Assembly (NCBI RefSeq): GCF_963678635.1
Contig: NC_087064.1
Coordinates: forward strand, 9,773,671 to 9,837,670
Length of the DNA stretch: 64,000 nt
From: Symsagittifera roscoffensis
Taxonomy: Eukaryota > Xenacoelomorpha > Acoela > Convolutidae
Direction: 5' to 3'
Shown: piece by piece, positions 1-13,356 of the stretch
Layout: every line of letters starts with the position of its first letter
Position numbering within the stretch: the stretch's first letter is position 1
Notes under the pieces: model-generated
The model's input: the letters and a program-made list of their open reading frames with translations, nothing else
Databases searched by the model: none
What the model was told of the DNA's origin: nothing
Translations under genes and position numbers: made by a program

Positions 1-2446
1 TACAGAACCAGAGAAATAGACAAGGTGAATTTGAAACGAAAAAACTAGAAACACCAAGTGCGGAACTGCCGAAGAAAACAGTGAAAGCTGTAAGGCAAGT
101 TAATAGTGCAACAGAGGCCACGGCAAGGAACGCCCTAGAGATAAATTATGAGAAGGCGGCGGCGGAAGCTATCAACAAAGTGAAACAGGACCTGGCGGCG
201 AAAGAAATAGAACAACGGCTGAAGCAAGAGATCGAGAGACAGAAAATGAACGAAGCATTAGGTTGCTCGCAATCAATACCAGAGGCTGTAGCGGGGTCGA
301 CAAAAAATGGAAACTGCAACACTGTAAAGATGGTGACGGGGAAGCCATTCGGTATAACGAAGATCGGGGCAAGAATAATGTCAATAATCACTGTGGGTGG
401 CCATGAGATAACGAGAAACTTGAGCGAACCACGTGACCAGGCAATAATGCACATTGATGTGTATGCAGATTACTTGAGTGGTATAAGCCCACAAACGACT
501 TCTAGAGCATTGGGGGCACTACTCACGAGAGGGGGTAGCAAGTCAGTCCGAGTTGATAACAGGTACACAGAAGCTTATGGTCCACATGAGGTGATGCTAA
601 ATATAGATGAGATCAACATCTATACGAAAAACAATGATATCATGTGATGAGGATCTAATAAGGCAAATCTACGTGGGCAGAGAAGAGTTAAAAGTGAGAT
701 CGATTGGACACTGCGCCATGCTTGAGGAATATGCGATGCACATCGGGACAGAGGCAGATGTGACAGCACATGTGCTCGACATAAGTGGCAAGAAGACTCA
801 GTTACGTGGGTTACTTGATACGGGAGCGGTCTTGAGTGTCATACCAATCGAAACTTGGGAACGAATGGGCTTCAACAAAAATGGTTTGATAGACTCAAGA
901 ATACGGTTGTCAGCTGCAAACAAAGGGGCGCTGCGGGTGTTGGGCAGAACGCTGATAATAGCCCTGAATCTGGGGAAACGTAACCTGTGGATGAGCTTTC
1001 TTGTAGTAGAAAACCTAGATGAGTCTGACCAATTCATTTTAGGCAGATACTTCATCAGGAACTTTGATGTGGCGATTGATCTAAACAACGCAATGTTCAG
1101 GATACGAAACCCGGATAGGAGGTACGCAATCAAACCGGTAAATTTAATAATGGCAAATGAGACCAAAGCACCAGTATTCTTGAGTAGGAGAGTGAGGCTA
1201 AAGGCGAACGAAGCGGCGATCGTAAGCTTACGAATGAAAAATTACAATGAACTAAGTGACAACAAGCAGGTATGCATAGTCCCAAATCCAAATAGTCAAA
1301 TAGTCCTGCTGTTTTAGGAAGATCCTTCTCGATAACGAAGAGCGGTCTCTGCGTGAGTGTCTTGTTGAATACCCTTGACATACCAATCACGATACAGAGG
1401 GGGAGGAAACGGGGATATGCTTTACCCGTAAAAACTCGATATGAAATGACTGAAAACCATAAACAAATTGAAGTTGTTGATTGTCCCAAACTTTGTATCT
1501 TGAGACGATTGAAGGAAATAAAAGGTTCATCAGGTCTTGTGAAGTCACTTAAGTCAGAGACAGACGATGGGCTATCGAGCTGTTCGAATTTCCCGGAACG
1601 GCGCACACTAGATAAAATACAGAGTGATAAACCGGTCCTACCGGAAATTGAACATTTAAGAGGCAAGTTAACGGACGAACAGCTCGAAGCCATCAAGGAC
1701 GTACTAGAACGGAACGAGGAAGTTTTTTCAAGACATAAGGCAGACATCGGGTGTTGTAATTTTGTTGAACATGAAATAGAACTTGAGGAAAACGCAATAC
1801 CGCACAGGGAGGGGGCGAGGCGCATGACCCCACACAAATCGGATGCATGTAGAAAAGAGATCGAAACGCTACTAGAGTATGATATGATAGAACCATCCAA
1901 ATCACCGTGGGCGTGTGGAGTAGTGATGGCCAAAAAGAAAGGCGACCAGTTGAGGTTTTGTTGTGACTTTCGGTACCTGAACTCCGTCACGGTGAAGGAT
2001 GCCTATCCCATACCTAGGATTGATGAGAGCCTCTCGAAGTTAGGTGATGCAAAATTTTTTACGACTCTTGGTTTAGGTTCGGCCTTTTGGCAGGTACCAC
2101 TCAGGAAGCAGGACAGGGACAAGACAGGATTTGCCTGCGAGTTGGGTCTGTTTCAATGGAAACGGATGCCGTTTGGTCTTTGCAATGCCACTGCCACATT
2201 TCAGCGGTTGATGGCACACACGCTGATAGGCGTGACGAAGAAGTACGGCAATCTGGTAATGTGCTATGTGGATGACGTGGTAATAGCGACACCCACACTG
2301 GAAGACCACATTGAGAGAATTCACGAAGTATTTGCGTGTATGAAGAGGTCGGGGCTAAAGTGCAAACCATCAAAGTGTGAGATACTCAAAGATTCGATAA
2401 AATACTTGGGCAGGATGGTGGAGAGACACGGCATCAGACCAGATCC

Positions 2447-2710
2447 AGCATCGCCTCGAAGTTCATTGATGGGGTAAAGAGCATGAGAACGATGTTAGCA
2501 ACATACTATACCTTGTCGAAAGACAGTGCACCAACTCCAGAAGAGATGAGGCAGAAGTCAAGAGAGTACATGCTAATGAAACCCAAGAAATACTCGATAT
2601 GAAATGACTGAAAACCATAAGCAAATTGAAGTTGTTGATTGTCCCAATCATAGAGATAAAATTTGTATCTTGGGACGATTGAAGGAAATAAAAGGTTCAT
2701 CAGGTCTTGT
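2447..2710 (+). other. Chimeric patch of upstream element sequence inside RT
   Basis: Copy A has 264 bases here with no counterpart at this place in copy B. Bases 2447-2596 match gag (B 21268-21424). Bases 2592-2710 match the protease-RT linker (B 23205-23327 and A's own 1428-1545). The pieces join at the shared bases ACTCG (2592-2596). About nine bases of the normal RT sequence are missing at the site. The second piece keeps about a dozen bases that A's own linker has lost near 1490, so its template was another copy or an earlier state. Template switching during reverse transcription is the simplest reading (inference). Confidence 0.85.
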
Positions 2711-5230
2711 CCAGTAGAAGCAGTTCTAACTTGGAAACCGCCAAAAACGGAACACCAATTGATGAGCTTCCTGGGTTTTGCAAATTACTACAGAGAATTC
2801 ATCAAAGGCTATGCAGACAAGGTTTAACCGATGCAACAGTTAATGAGACACAAGGGCAAGAAGTTCATGTGGAACAACGCAGCAGAAGAGTCATTCCAGA
2901 GAATAAAGAAAGAGTTGTGCGAGGCACCAGTACTAGGGATGCCAACAGAGAAAGGGATGTACGTGCTGGATACGGATTTGTCGGTAGTAGCGATTTCTGG
3001 AATTCTCCATCAGGAACAAGAGTGGAACGGGAAAACAGTCTTGAGACCAATAGCGTACGGGAGCAAAGTCCTAAGTGACACGGAAATGAAGTACGGGGCA
3101 CCGAAAGCGGAGATGTTCGCGGTGGTTACCTTTGTCGAGAAATATAGAGCATACCTAGGCAGCGAGTCATTCAAGCTGCGAGTCGACAACAGGGCACTGA
3201 GCTGTCTGAAAACGTACTCAATGGACCAAAGTTACATTGGGAGGTGGATAGTACGCCTGGATGGATACAACATGATAATTGAGCATATAACACGAGACAA
3301 ACATCAAAACGCTGACAGCTTAAGTAAGAAGACGGAGTTCTACGAAAGACAAGAACAGAGGGAGGCAGACAGACCTGAGATCAAGGATGGCTTCGCCTTC
3401 ATGGACAAGGAAACGTACGACAGTCTTCCACTCACGAGATGGTTGGACAAATCAGGCAAACCAATAGAAGATCACCCCGAATTACCAAAAGAAACTACGG
3501 AGAAAACAATCTTGAAAAAGAACCGAGGGATGCCGATAGGGATAATGCTCAAGTCAAAGATTGTGAGGGAGACGCTCAAGGCAAAAGGCTATGATCTTAA
3601 CCAGCTGGAGACGGGAGAGGCACAAATAGACGATGACTTAAATAAGTTACTCGAGAAACTAGCAGATGATAAGCCCGTGATCCAAGAAAAGGGCAAGGAG
3701 GAACCAGAGGTCACAATACTGCGAAAGAACGGGATAGTTAGTGATGGAAACACCTCGAAGGTGACTAACCCTGATGGGAAGGAAGTGGTGCAGTCACTGG
3801 TTGAAAAAATCCCGGCCGACATACTTGAACAGACTCGGGTTAGGAAAAAGAGAGTGGAGTTCAAGGAAGAGGCTGAATACCTGGGACTAGGTCAAGAGTC
3901 CGGGGAGCGGTCCACGTCCACGGAGGAAGGAACTACTGAAGGAGGAAATTTGTCCGGGGAGTGTGGAATGTGGGATGAGGACTCGGACGAGAGCAGCGAC
4001 AATCAAGATAGTCTCTGCATGATATTGGCAGAAGAAAAGATTAGACACCGCGACAGGGAATTACAAACAGATCCGTCCTCAGGAACCTTCAACTTGGACG
4101 TACAGGAAGTACGAGGAGGTGAAGAACGTGAAAGAATTGCAGTTTCGAGGAAACCATTCAGGGAACTATCATGCAACTCAAATGTCAGAACAAATCTGGT
4201 GCCAAAAGATGACATGAAGATAGTAAAGAGGATAGTATGCGTGAAGCTGAATGACGACATCCACAACCCTGGGGAAATGAATGGACAGATCATGGCACTG
4301 AAGGAACATGTCAAGGCGAGATATAGGCTGTCGGACCTGATAAGAGCCCAGAAGAATGACAAGATGACAAGTAACCTCTCCAAATGGATCCGAATGGGGT
4401 CAAAGGAGAAAGGGGAACTTGAAGAACACAGCTACAAGATCCTGAGCCAGTTCTACAAAGAAAGGAAAGAGTTACTCTATCACACAGCTGACGGGGTGGT
4501 GGCATGCAAGAGAAAAGACGAGGAGAAGATATTACACAAGCACAACCTCATCATATTACCACAATTATATCAGACAGAGGTGCTGTTCAGATCGCACGAT
4601 CAAATGGGGCACCAGGGGATAGACAAGGTGCAACAAAGAATACTTCACAGGTTCGATTGGCCAGGATTGAGGAAAGCTTGCGAGAGGTGGGTGAATGCAT
4701 GCCTGGCATGCCTGCAAGTGAAAGACCCAAGGAAGATGAAATTCCCACTCAAGTCGGTGGAAAGCTCGGAATTTAATGAAGTGGTGTAGATAGACCATCA
4801 AAAGATCTGCATGACGGATTCGGGGTATAACCAGATACTGGTTATAATTGACCACTTCACAAAGCTGGCAGAAGCGGTGCCGTGTCAGACAGCTTCGGCA
4901 GAGGAGACTTGTGACCACTTAATAACCCATTGGATATCGAGGTATGGTTGTCCAATGACTTTTCAGTCAGACAACGGCAAGGCCTTTGTGGAGGACTTGA
5001 CTAAAGAATTAATGAAGAGGTCACACATTGCTCAAGCACACTCAACGACTTACCATCCTCAGACCAACGGGCTGGTAGAGAGACAAAATAGAACGTTGGT
5101 GAATATTCTGAGGGTATACTACTCAAGATACATGACAGACTGGGATAAATATCTGCCGCAAGTCGTGGGGGCATACAACAGTGCTCAATACTCAACAACG
5201 GGCATCAGTCCTTTCATGATGTTGACAGGC

Positions 5231-5250
5231 AGAGAGAGAGAGAGAGAGAG
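5231..5250 (+). repeat. (AG)10 microsatellite in the integrase region
   Basis: Ten AG units replace the short GGGAGAGAG of copy B at the same place. The expansion moves the reading from the frame of 4811-5284 to that of 5253-6923 and so breaks copy A's pol by slippage. Confidence 0.9.
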
Positions 5251-6923
5251 CAATGCCCCTGACATTCTTCTACCCGGAATATGAAGGGAAGAGGACGTCG
5301 CCTCAAGCTTACGTGAAAGAAGCGATCAGGAGACAGCAAGAAATAAACGAGCTATGCAGGGGGAACACTGCGCAAGCGCAAGCGCAAATGAGACAGCGCA
5401 AGAAATATGATGAAAGGATATTACAGGCGAAGCCATATGAAGTGGCCCAGTACGTGTGGGTTTTCCAGAATGTCATACCGCCCAAAGGAACGAAGAAACT
5501 GCTCAAGAAATGGAGAGGTACATTCATGATAACGGAAGTACATCAACAAGGAAGGTTCTACCGCTTGAGTACTGGGCGAGCGGCACATTATGAGAACCTG
5601 AAGCCTCATGTCACATCCCCAGAGGACTGGTGTATACCAAAGGACATGGAGGGACTCGAGTACCTACTGGTAGAGCCAGCATGTGAAGTGAACGAAAAAG
5701 GCATCAGAGAGAAGAATGATGGCAATGAGAACTTGAGTTTGGTTGACAATGAAAAAATAAAAGCGGACTCTGAAGCGGAATCTTTTGTGGAAGAAGACTG
5801 GAACGATCCGGAGCAAGGTGAGGTGCCGAAGTGGACAGAACCAGACTTATCAATACCAGCGGGGACAAGGATTGGCAATCGCAAACGAACAGGCATGAGG
5901 TACAACAGGTACGGGGACGTTTTCCTGATTGATAAGATACAGCCCGACGACCTAGGCAAAGAACTACTAAGTGTGGGCGAACTGGCGGCGGATGATGAAT
6001 GGCAAATCATCAATGATAATGAACACTACCCACAGGAAGACTACTCGACACCGGAGCGGGAGACGGATTTAGAACAAAGCGAGATAGAGAGGAGGGAAAA
6101 TACAAACCTGAGGATATTAGAATGGATGCACGATGTCAAGAACGGAAGCGACGAAGGACAAAGCATACAACAAGTTGACATATCAGCGGGAAAGCACATG
6201 AAAACGGAGAATCCTCTTTTCGGCTGGACGGCAACAGACAGCCCGCTCGACATTCCGCCAGATAATTCAGACCCAGCATCATCGACGGGGACGTCGATAA
6301 ATATTTTTGTCCGGGGAGTGGGGGTAGGACTTACCCACACCGAAAATTTAATGATAAAGAAACTCAGGGAAGTGAGAGAAACGAGTGGACTGGAACTGGA
6401 TGGGGAGGAGGCCGAGCCTACCATAGGACGGAATTTCAAAACGAAGTTTGAAATACCAAACGAATACTCGGAAAATATCCTGATAACGGATAGTGACTTC
6501 ATTCTGTCAGACAGGACTAGCGCAATCTGTATCACGGCGGACATGAGTTTCAAATCAAGACTGGAGGCTGACTTCAAGAGAGATTACCAGAATGTGGAGT
6601 TTCTGTTTAGACAGAGAACAGGGCTGGGAGGAATGGCTGCGCTTCCACCATCAGTAGCACAAGTCCCGGGCAAATACCTGTGCTTCCTAGTGACGAGGGT
6701 CAATGACAGGAACACGATCGATCTCGAACACGTGATGTTGGCACTAACAAGACTACGAGACTTCATGAGTGAAAGAGGGATAACTGAGGTCTCAATGCCG
6801 GTGTATGACCCAAACAGGGGCAAATTGAGCCCAAGGGAATTGTACGCTATCCTACACGTGGTCTTCGCAGAAACTGAGATAACGGTACATCTTCATAAGA
6901 AATACTACTTGAGCATCGCCTGA

Positions 6924-7388
6924 GTCGGGTACACGGGGGTCTCGAGTTGGGTATGAGGGGAAAATCTCGAGTTAGGTGTGGGGGTACAAAACAGGTCAAA
7001 GGATCTAAAAGGCGATTGGCATGACAATTACATTTTAAATGATTGATGGTGCTAAAACATAAAATGAATCTGCATGCTTTTAGAAAATTTCCAATTGAAC
7101 TATTTTAGTAGGACGAAAAGGAAAGGGTTTTAACTATAGTGGCAAGGGGGGTTTTTAGGTTAGGAACATAGCCTGTTAGTCTAAAAATCGGGTGTTATTT
7201 TCAGATTGATTTGGTAAAGTCAAATTGACTACCCAACTGCATTCAATTGAAAGAAAGGAAGTCCTTGAACGAAAACGCAAGTTGAACAACGCTTCAAGAA
7301 GTTAATACTCAAGTTGCTAAGGTAATACTCAAGTTGCTAAGGTAAAACTCAAGTTGCTAATACTCAAGATCACCTGGAAGTTACAGAA
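6924..7388 (+). promoter_or_regulatory. pol-ORF2 spacer of copy A with splice acceptor
   Basis: Noncoding spacer, similar to copy B 28429-28948. A conserved block near 7010-7110 includes GGTGCTAAAACATAAAATG. A pyrimidine tract ending in TTTTCAG puts a candidate 3' splice site after 7204. No ATG occurs between it and the ORF2 start at 7389. Bases 7300-7375 hold tandem copies of a roughly 20-base unit containing ACTCAAGTTGCTAA. I infer that ORF2 was made from a spliced mRNA. Confidence 0.6.
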
Positions 7389-9139
7389 ATGGCAGATCAA
7401 TTCTGGAAGTCCATGCCATCGGCTCTGAAAAGGCCCACACTTGATGAGTTGTACAGACGCCTGAGGGACCTGGATTACACTCAAGTGGATGAGAGAATGG
7501 CGGTGATGCTGAATGCCATCCTCCAGTTGGAGGAACAGGGCCAATGCCGGGAGTCTGAACAGAAGCGGTTTTGATGGTCGGCTACACCACCGATGGAATA
7601 TCCAACCAAGAGCAAAGCAGATGGCTGTCCTGGAATGTGGATGGAGGAGTAAGGGGATTCGACTTGGCAAGGAACCCTGGCTTGAGCAACAATACCGTGT
7701 ATGGCGCAGGGGAGTTCCCACTACCGATCAGACCATCAGCAAGATCTACAGGCCAGAGCACGAGTAAGAGGCCATCGATGTCGCGAGCGCAACAAACGGG
7801 GGAAGCGTATCCTGACTTCAGTATCATGAAGAGAGAGCTTGAGAGGACTCAGCGGGAGAGGAACAAGGCGAACCTCGACCGGGATCAAGCGAAGCTTGAG
7901 AGAGATCAGGCGAAACTTGAGAGGGATCAAGCGGTCGTCGAGAAGGACCAAGCGCGGAGGGAACTGGATATGTTGAAAGCTTAGCATCTACAAGAACAAA
8001 GAGTACGAGAGAATGCCGCGAATTGTGAGCAGCTGAAGTCGGAGCTTGAGAGGATCCAGCAACGACAACGCGAGCTCTACATGCAGAAAGGGGCTAGGCC
8101 CAAAGAGCGGATGGTTACCGGCTCAAGGCCAGAGTCGCGTATGGAGGTGGACGAAGCTCCCAGATCGAAGGGACGATTTAACCTTGATCGCGCGGCTCAA
8201 GAGCATATGAATGAGGGGTTGGAGGTGTGGATACCAACTGAATCAACGTCCTCCCTGCGTGGCCTAGAGACACAAACGATACGCCCATTGATGGACGTCG
8301 CGCTGCCTGGATATACCCCAAGTTCAACCCTGAGTAGTAGTCAGGTGAGCGGTAGCTCGTCACGACTGAAAGAATTGAACAAGAGGCTACAGCTAAGGAG
8401 TCGTGAGAGTCCAGCAAGAGTGGAGCTACCCTCGACGTGGAGGGAACAACCTGTCAGGAGTGTGGTGATCTCAAGTTACAAGAAGAATACAGTAGGCAGA
8501 TACCACAGGCACAATCGGATGGATTGGAGCACGGCGCAGAGAGATAGGAGGGATTGCTTCCATGACGCGGCTTGAGTGGAATACCTCACGCAGCCACGTG
8601 TGCCTGAGGGGGCGGTCCACCTGACCATAGGGGACAGCTTGTTGCGGGTGCTGACCCGGATTCAATCCCATTGGCAAACGGGGATCTTGAGTTTCGCTGG
8701 AGCTGCGACGCCACAGATGTTGGCAACACTTGAGATGCTAGGGATGGCAAGAGTATACACGGTAACTCTGATGGTCGGGACGAATGACGTGTCTAGGGGG
8801 AGGCAAGGAAGGTGACGAGGCTGCATGACAAGATGAGCTGCATTCTTGAGGAATTGCGGATTCAAATGGATCCTGCCATTCTCACGGTGTGCACCATTCC
8901 TTATAACATGAAAGCGGATCAACATGCGATGGAGATGAACACGAAGGAAGGTGCGAAATCTGAATGAAATAATCAGGCAGATACACCAAAGGAGCGTCCT
9001 CCCCGTTGGACTACTGGACGTAGCCGAGCAGATGGAGCGATCTGCTTTTCCCGACGATGCATCCTCAGACGGGATTCACTTTGACAGGCCCAGGGGGGTA
9101 GAGTGATTAAATGATGTCTTCCAAAGGCACATAAGCGCG

Positions 9140-10519
9140 TTGGATGCAGAGTTACTAGAGACGGCCCAAGTCACGTTCGGACCACCCCCAAATCCACCCT
9201 TCTTCAACCCGAGAGCTTTGTCCAGTCGCCTGGGAGTGACGGCCGATTCTAGAGACAGTTCGAGGAGCAGCCGGACCAGGTTGCCAGGCGCCGCACCTAT
9301 GGAGGCCGAGGAGGCAACGTCATCAACTCCTCAGGGTTCGGTAAAATCCTCGGTGGTGGTGGCGGAGAAAAAGAATTTGGAGAGGCCAGCGGAGACCAGT
9401 AGGTCGAGATATGTGGAGAAGGTGAAAGAGCTGGACTTGGAAGATCTGGAGTGCAGGCAAGAGTTGGCGGAAGCTTTGGGTCTTGAGCGGGTGTCACACG
9501 AAGACTTGGGTAGACACCAGTGCGTGGACTGGCTGAAGGCTCACGAGACGCATTTCTCAAGAGCGAAAATAATGGAGACAGCGGATCTGACTGGGATTCC
9601 CACGAAATCGGTCATGGGACCCATCAACTATAGGCCTCTCAAGTCGCTGGGGAGTCCGGGACTCGTGGTGGAGCCTCCCAAGCATCGAACCAGCATTGCC
9701 AGGATTAGGCTGGCAACTCCAGTACAGTTGAGGGTGGTGGACAAACTGTTGGACCCAAGGGAGATGGAACTACCGGACGCCGCTTATGAGAGTACGAGAT
9801 TAGCAGACGATCCTAGATACGAGAAACCCTGCGGGAACACACAGCTGGACAAGATCTTGGCAGTTTATGACAGAGCAGATCCAGCCGCTGCAAGGGTGGT
9901 CATCGTGGCGGGATCGGATTTTGAAGGAACGTCTCCCAAGCTATTTTGGCCGGAAACTTTGATATACTCACTACCGGGAGCGGAGCTAAACCAGATGTTA
10001 ACCTTGGTGGTAGCAATAAAATCGGAGATGCCTTGCGAGCCCGAGCTATTACTGTTTGCAGGAATGAATGATCACTTGCATGCGACAGGGTTTCTTGAGC
10101 AGCTCAAGGGTGATGAACCAGCGCCGAAGAGAATCTGGGAAGCTATCCAGACGTTATTTGCAGCGATGAACGAGGTACAAGAGAACGCTGCCTCACGATT
10201 TGGCTCCAAGACAAAAGTAGTGTTCACGACGTCCCCCGGGTACGCGAGCATGCCTCCCGCTCTGCAATTTGTATCTGCGGTCTTAATCTTGATAGCGGAA
10301 GGGAATGGGTGGCGTATTCTGATGGCAGCTCCCAATCGGGAGTTGGAACCAACGAACTTGAGACTTCGCAAGTCAAAACTGGCGGCGGCGTGGGCGCGGC
10401 GGCGTGGACGCGTTGAGGGGCTTCTACGAGTTGGCAGACATCCTCATTGTATTGGACGAGGTCCTCTTGCTGGAGATATCAAACTTCGCCAGGAAAACTT
10501 AGGCTCAGTCCGGCTATAG
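9140..10519 (+). pseudogene. ORF2 fragment of copy A: linker and second SGNH-like region
   Basis: 459-codon open piece of ORF2. The first part is a low-complexity Pro/Ser/Glu linker. A conserved region follows (RYVEKVKELDLEDLECRQEL, then PINYRPLKSLGSPG). The last third resembles an SGNH fold: VIVAGSDFEG (block I order altered, GSD not GDS), PGAELNQ (block II glycine) and FAGMNDHL (block III GxND). I see no DxxH block, so I read it as a degenerate domain. A 1-base insertion near 10400 breaks the frame. Confidence 0.6.
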
Positions 10520-10700
10520 GGGATGATCATCCAATAGTGACTCACCTGACGGCCAGCCTGTGGTTTCGAAGCATGGAGTTAACTATCACAAGCTCCACCA
10601 GTAAGTCTAGGGGGCCGAGCAATGAAAGGAAGAAGAACGTGGCTGCAGCGGAGAAGCAACTGGAGTCGATGGTGTATCGACTGACACAAGAGAGAGGCAG

Positions 10701-11513
10701 ATGGCCCTTCCTGACACCAAGATTGGAAAACGCTACGGAGAAGACAAGAAAGGATGCCCCACCCCTTGTGAAGCAAATCTGGGATTTTTTGAGGAGCAGC
10801 TGGAAGTGGCCGAAAAGAAGGAAATGACGGTGGCCAGGTTCGTCACAGCGGCCAACGAGGTCACGATTGGAGGATTCTGGAGGGAGCACGCAAGGGGTGA
10901 GCTGAAGACGATGAGGGATCACGAGATTCTTGAGTTCTTGAGTCCTTGTTGGGGAAAGGAGTTCATGGCTGGAGTGTTCAGCGCAAAAGAGACTATCTTT
11001 GGAGCCTTTATACAGGAAATCTTGAACATGCCCACCAGTCTGTTGTTGGCACTGTACCTGGTTTACCCGAGGTACGTATTCAAAATGGGCCCAGCGTACA
11101 TGTTCAGTCGGGGCGTCGACACACTCCGGATTGACGGATATTTGGCATTGGTGCTTCTAACCCATGGGGAACTGATGTCATTTCATCGGCTAATGAAATA
11201 CGGGGAGCCCCTGTCGATGGGAAGAACACACTCGAGTATTGACACCTATTCGTACAAGTGTGCTGCCGGGCTGACGACGCTGCTAGTGCAGTACCTCCTG
11301 ATGCAAAACCGACACCTGACTGGTGAAGAAAAGAGCCCGCAGACGCGAGATGAATGGAGGAAAGTGAATGGGGGCATGCCTCTGTTGACAGACCTGTGCC
11401 TGGCCATGAGATCGGACCCCATGGGGATAATCCGGGGGCTAGAAGAGGTCGTAACCTGCATTTATGGACCGGCTGTGACGTACGCGTTTCCAGATCCTCT
11501 GGTGACAGCTTAG
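10701..11513 (+). pseudogene. ORF2 fragment of copy A, unassigned helical region
   Basis: 270-codon piece matching B 32280-32965. It includes a hydrophobic stretch (SLLLALYLVYPRYVFKMGP) and, from about 11130, some 49 bases lost from copy B (DGYLALVLLTHGEL). No family recognised. It ends at a TAG near 11512; copy B is open at the same place (VTTYRHS). Confidence 0.65.
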
Positions 11514-11616
11514 CGCTACTCAGTGACCCACTTGAGCCTCATAAGCATACTAGATGGGACGACACTCAATTGGTGTCAGTAAGAGGTGCTAAGGGCACAA
11601 ATGAGCAACACCGGAG

Positions 11617-13356
11617 TTGGTGATATACAGTTTCCGAGGACAACTGCAGTGTAGGATGGGAGGTAAACGCGAAGGCCCCATCGAAACCTACCCCAAGTTC
11701 TGGAACCTAAATCCCCTGACAGCAAGTGGACAAGAGGTCTTGAGAATTCCCGCATGGAAGAAAAGCTTTGAGTTGGTGAAAAGGGAGCTAGAGGCAATAT
11801 TGGAAAAGGAAGTCCTACCAGCAAGCATTCCGGAGTTTCCAAAAGTGAGGAGAATGACCCTGGGAATGAACAGCTCCCTGGTGGTCCCGTCGCTGTTCGC
11901 GAGAGCAGCAGCAAAAGAACAACTGAGAGAGTTCATTGATGGCTGGGATCCCCTGTTCATCGGCTACACTGCAGCGGTTTATTTTCACACTAGCGATACG
12001 AAAATAAATTCATGGACAACTCAAGCCAAGAAAATGAGAGGCTCGATGCCCCCGAAATTCGAGGTGCGAGAAGTCTTGAGAACACTTGAGCGGGCAGGTC
12101 TGGAGAACAAGTTGCCGGTGTGGGACGATGGCAGGATGATCGTGGAGGAAGGACACATCGCACTAAAAGGAGATGAGATGATGTTTGCCACGAGAAGATA
12201 CTGGGCACCTTACGGACTGGAGCAAGTGGAGATGAGACAGGAGGGGAAGGAGATGGATGCAGCAGGCCCACTGTATGTGGCTCTGACAGAATATAAGAAA
12301 ACGGGTTCGACGACACCATCACCCCTATCGGTGGGCTCTCCTGGGGATAAAAGGAGCGGCCCTGTAGAAGATCGATTCAGGAGGATTCTTGAGAGAAGAG
12401 GAGTAGAATCAGGAGAGGAAAGCATGGACGAGACTCTCAGCGAGGCAGGAGAGGATATGGAAGTGGGAAACACGCCGGAGCCAAAACCATCAGAGGAGGA
12501 GTTCACCACTCAAGAACTGTTGAAGGATCTGAGCGGAGAAAATTGGGCAGACACTGCCACGCCACATCTGACCTCATCTCCCCGCAAGAATCTAGAGTTA
12601 CCACTGACGAGCGAGAACCCTAACATGGGAATGATTTTCCTGAGCGCAGAAAGAAGGGAGAAGAACACCTTCGAGGGAAACAGGGATGCGTTCCTAGGCA
12701 CTGTGGATGAGGACGCTTGGCGAGAATTCTTGAGCGATTTTAATCGAGAAGTGAGTGACGAGATCACATTGGATGATTTCAAAAAAGAGCTGTGGGACAC
12801 AGTGGTGAAATTCGGAGAGCCTGTCCTGATGGGGACAGGTCTGGAAGAGAAAGCTAGAGGAGAACTGCTGAGCAAGATGGTCGATTTGAGGAAGGCATCA
12901 CGGAAGACCAAAGAAGACAAATGTAAAGACAGCTCTACTCTGAAACAAAAAACTGACAATAAAATAATTGAAAGGGTAAGGGGGGATAAGGTCGAAACTA
13001 GTAATATAATTAAAAGTACTAATATCCTTAAGGCTCGAGCAGGGGGGAGGCAAGAGTTGGAAGGGTTGGATGGAGACAAAGAAGTCGAATCAGTGATGAT
13101 AACGACAACGCCCCCGAGTAAAGACGTGAGGTCTCGCAAGAGGAAGAGAGACGTGGAGGGATTGGGCAGTCCTTCAGCGGATACGGTCTCGGAGAAAAAC
13201 TTGAGAGAGACGGCCCCATGGTTCTGGCACGATGGAAGACAGCAGCCTACAAGAGTAGCTACGAGCCAAGGAAACTGCTCGACGTGGAAAGAGAGATGGA
13301 GATCCCCACCAGCTCAACAACGGAAGAAGACTTCAAGCCTCAGAGGACAAAAATGA
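11617..13356 (+). pseudogene. ORF2 fragment of copy A, unassigned region with acidic linker
   Basis: 579-codon piece matching B 33105-34700. It starts with a conserved globular-looking part (GGKREGPIETYPKFWNLNPL, DGWDPLFIGYTAAVYFHTS) and passes into an acidic, disordered-looking stretch (SMDETLSEAGEDMEVGNTPE). A short Lys/Arg-rich segment near 13135 (RSRKRKRD) could be a nuclear-localisation-type signal. One base lost near 13216 (GGCCCC against GGCGCCC in B) shifts the frame, so the last 45 or so codons are out of register. Confidence 0.65.

Larger units (their letters stand above)
1..6923 (+). pseudogene. Gag-Pol polyprotein of copy A (5' partial, broken)
   Basis: Collinear with residues about 661-2877 of the intact copy B polyprotein: protease (LLDTGA near 810), RT with YVDD near 2270, RNase H near 2970, integrase and the macro-like C-terminus. 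Visible lesions are a 1-base insertion near 632, a 2-base insertion near 1297, an inserted patch at 2447-2710, TAA at 2825-2827, TAG at 4787-4789 just before the first integrase aspartate (CAG in B), and an (AG)n expansion at 5231-5250 that shifts frame. The RT motif A aspartate is also lost: TTLGLGSAF replaces TTLDLGSAF. The longest remaining frames are 1353-2477, 2831-4789 and 5253-6923. It cannot make a working polymerase. Confidence 0.93.

Noticed and set aside
1130-1990. 286-codon minus-strand frame
   Set aside because: Antisense of the protease-RT region; copy B has similar shadows and no domain is recognisable.
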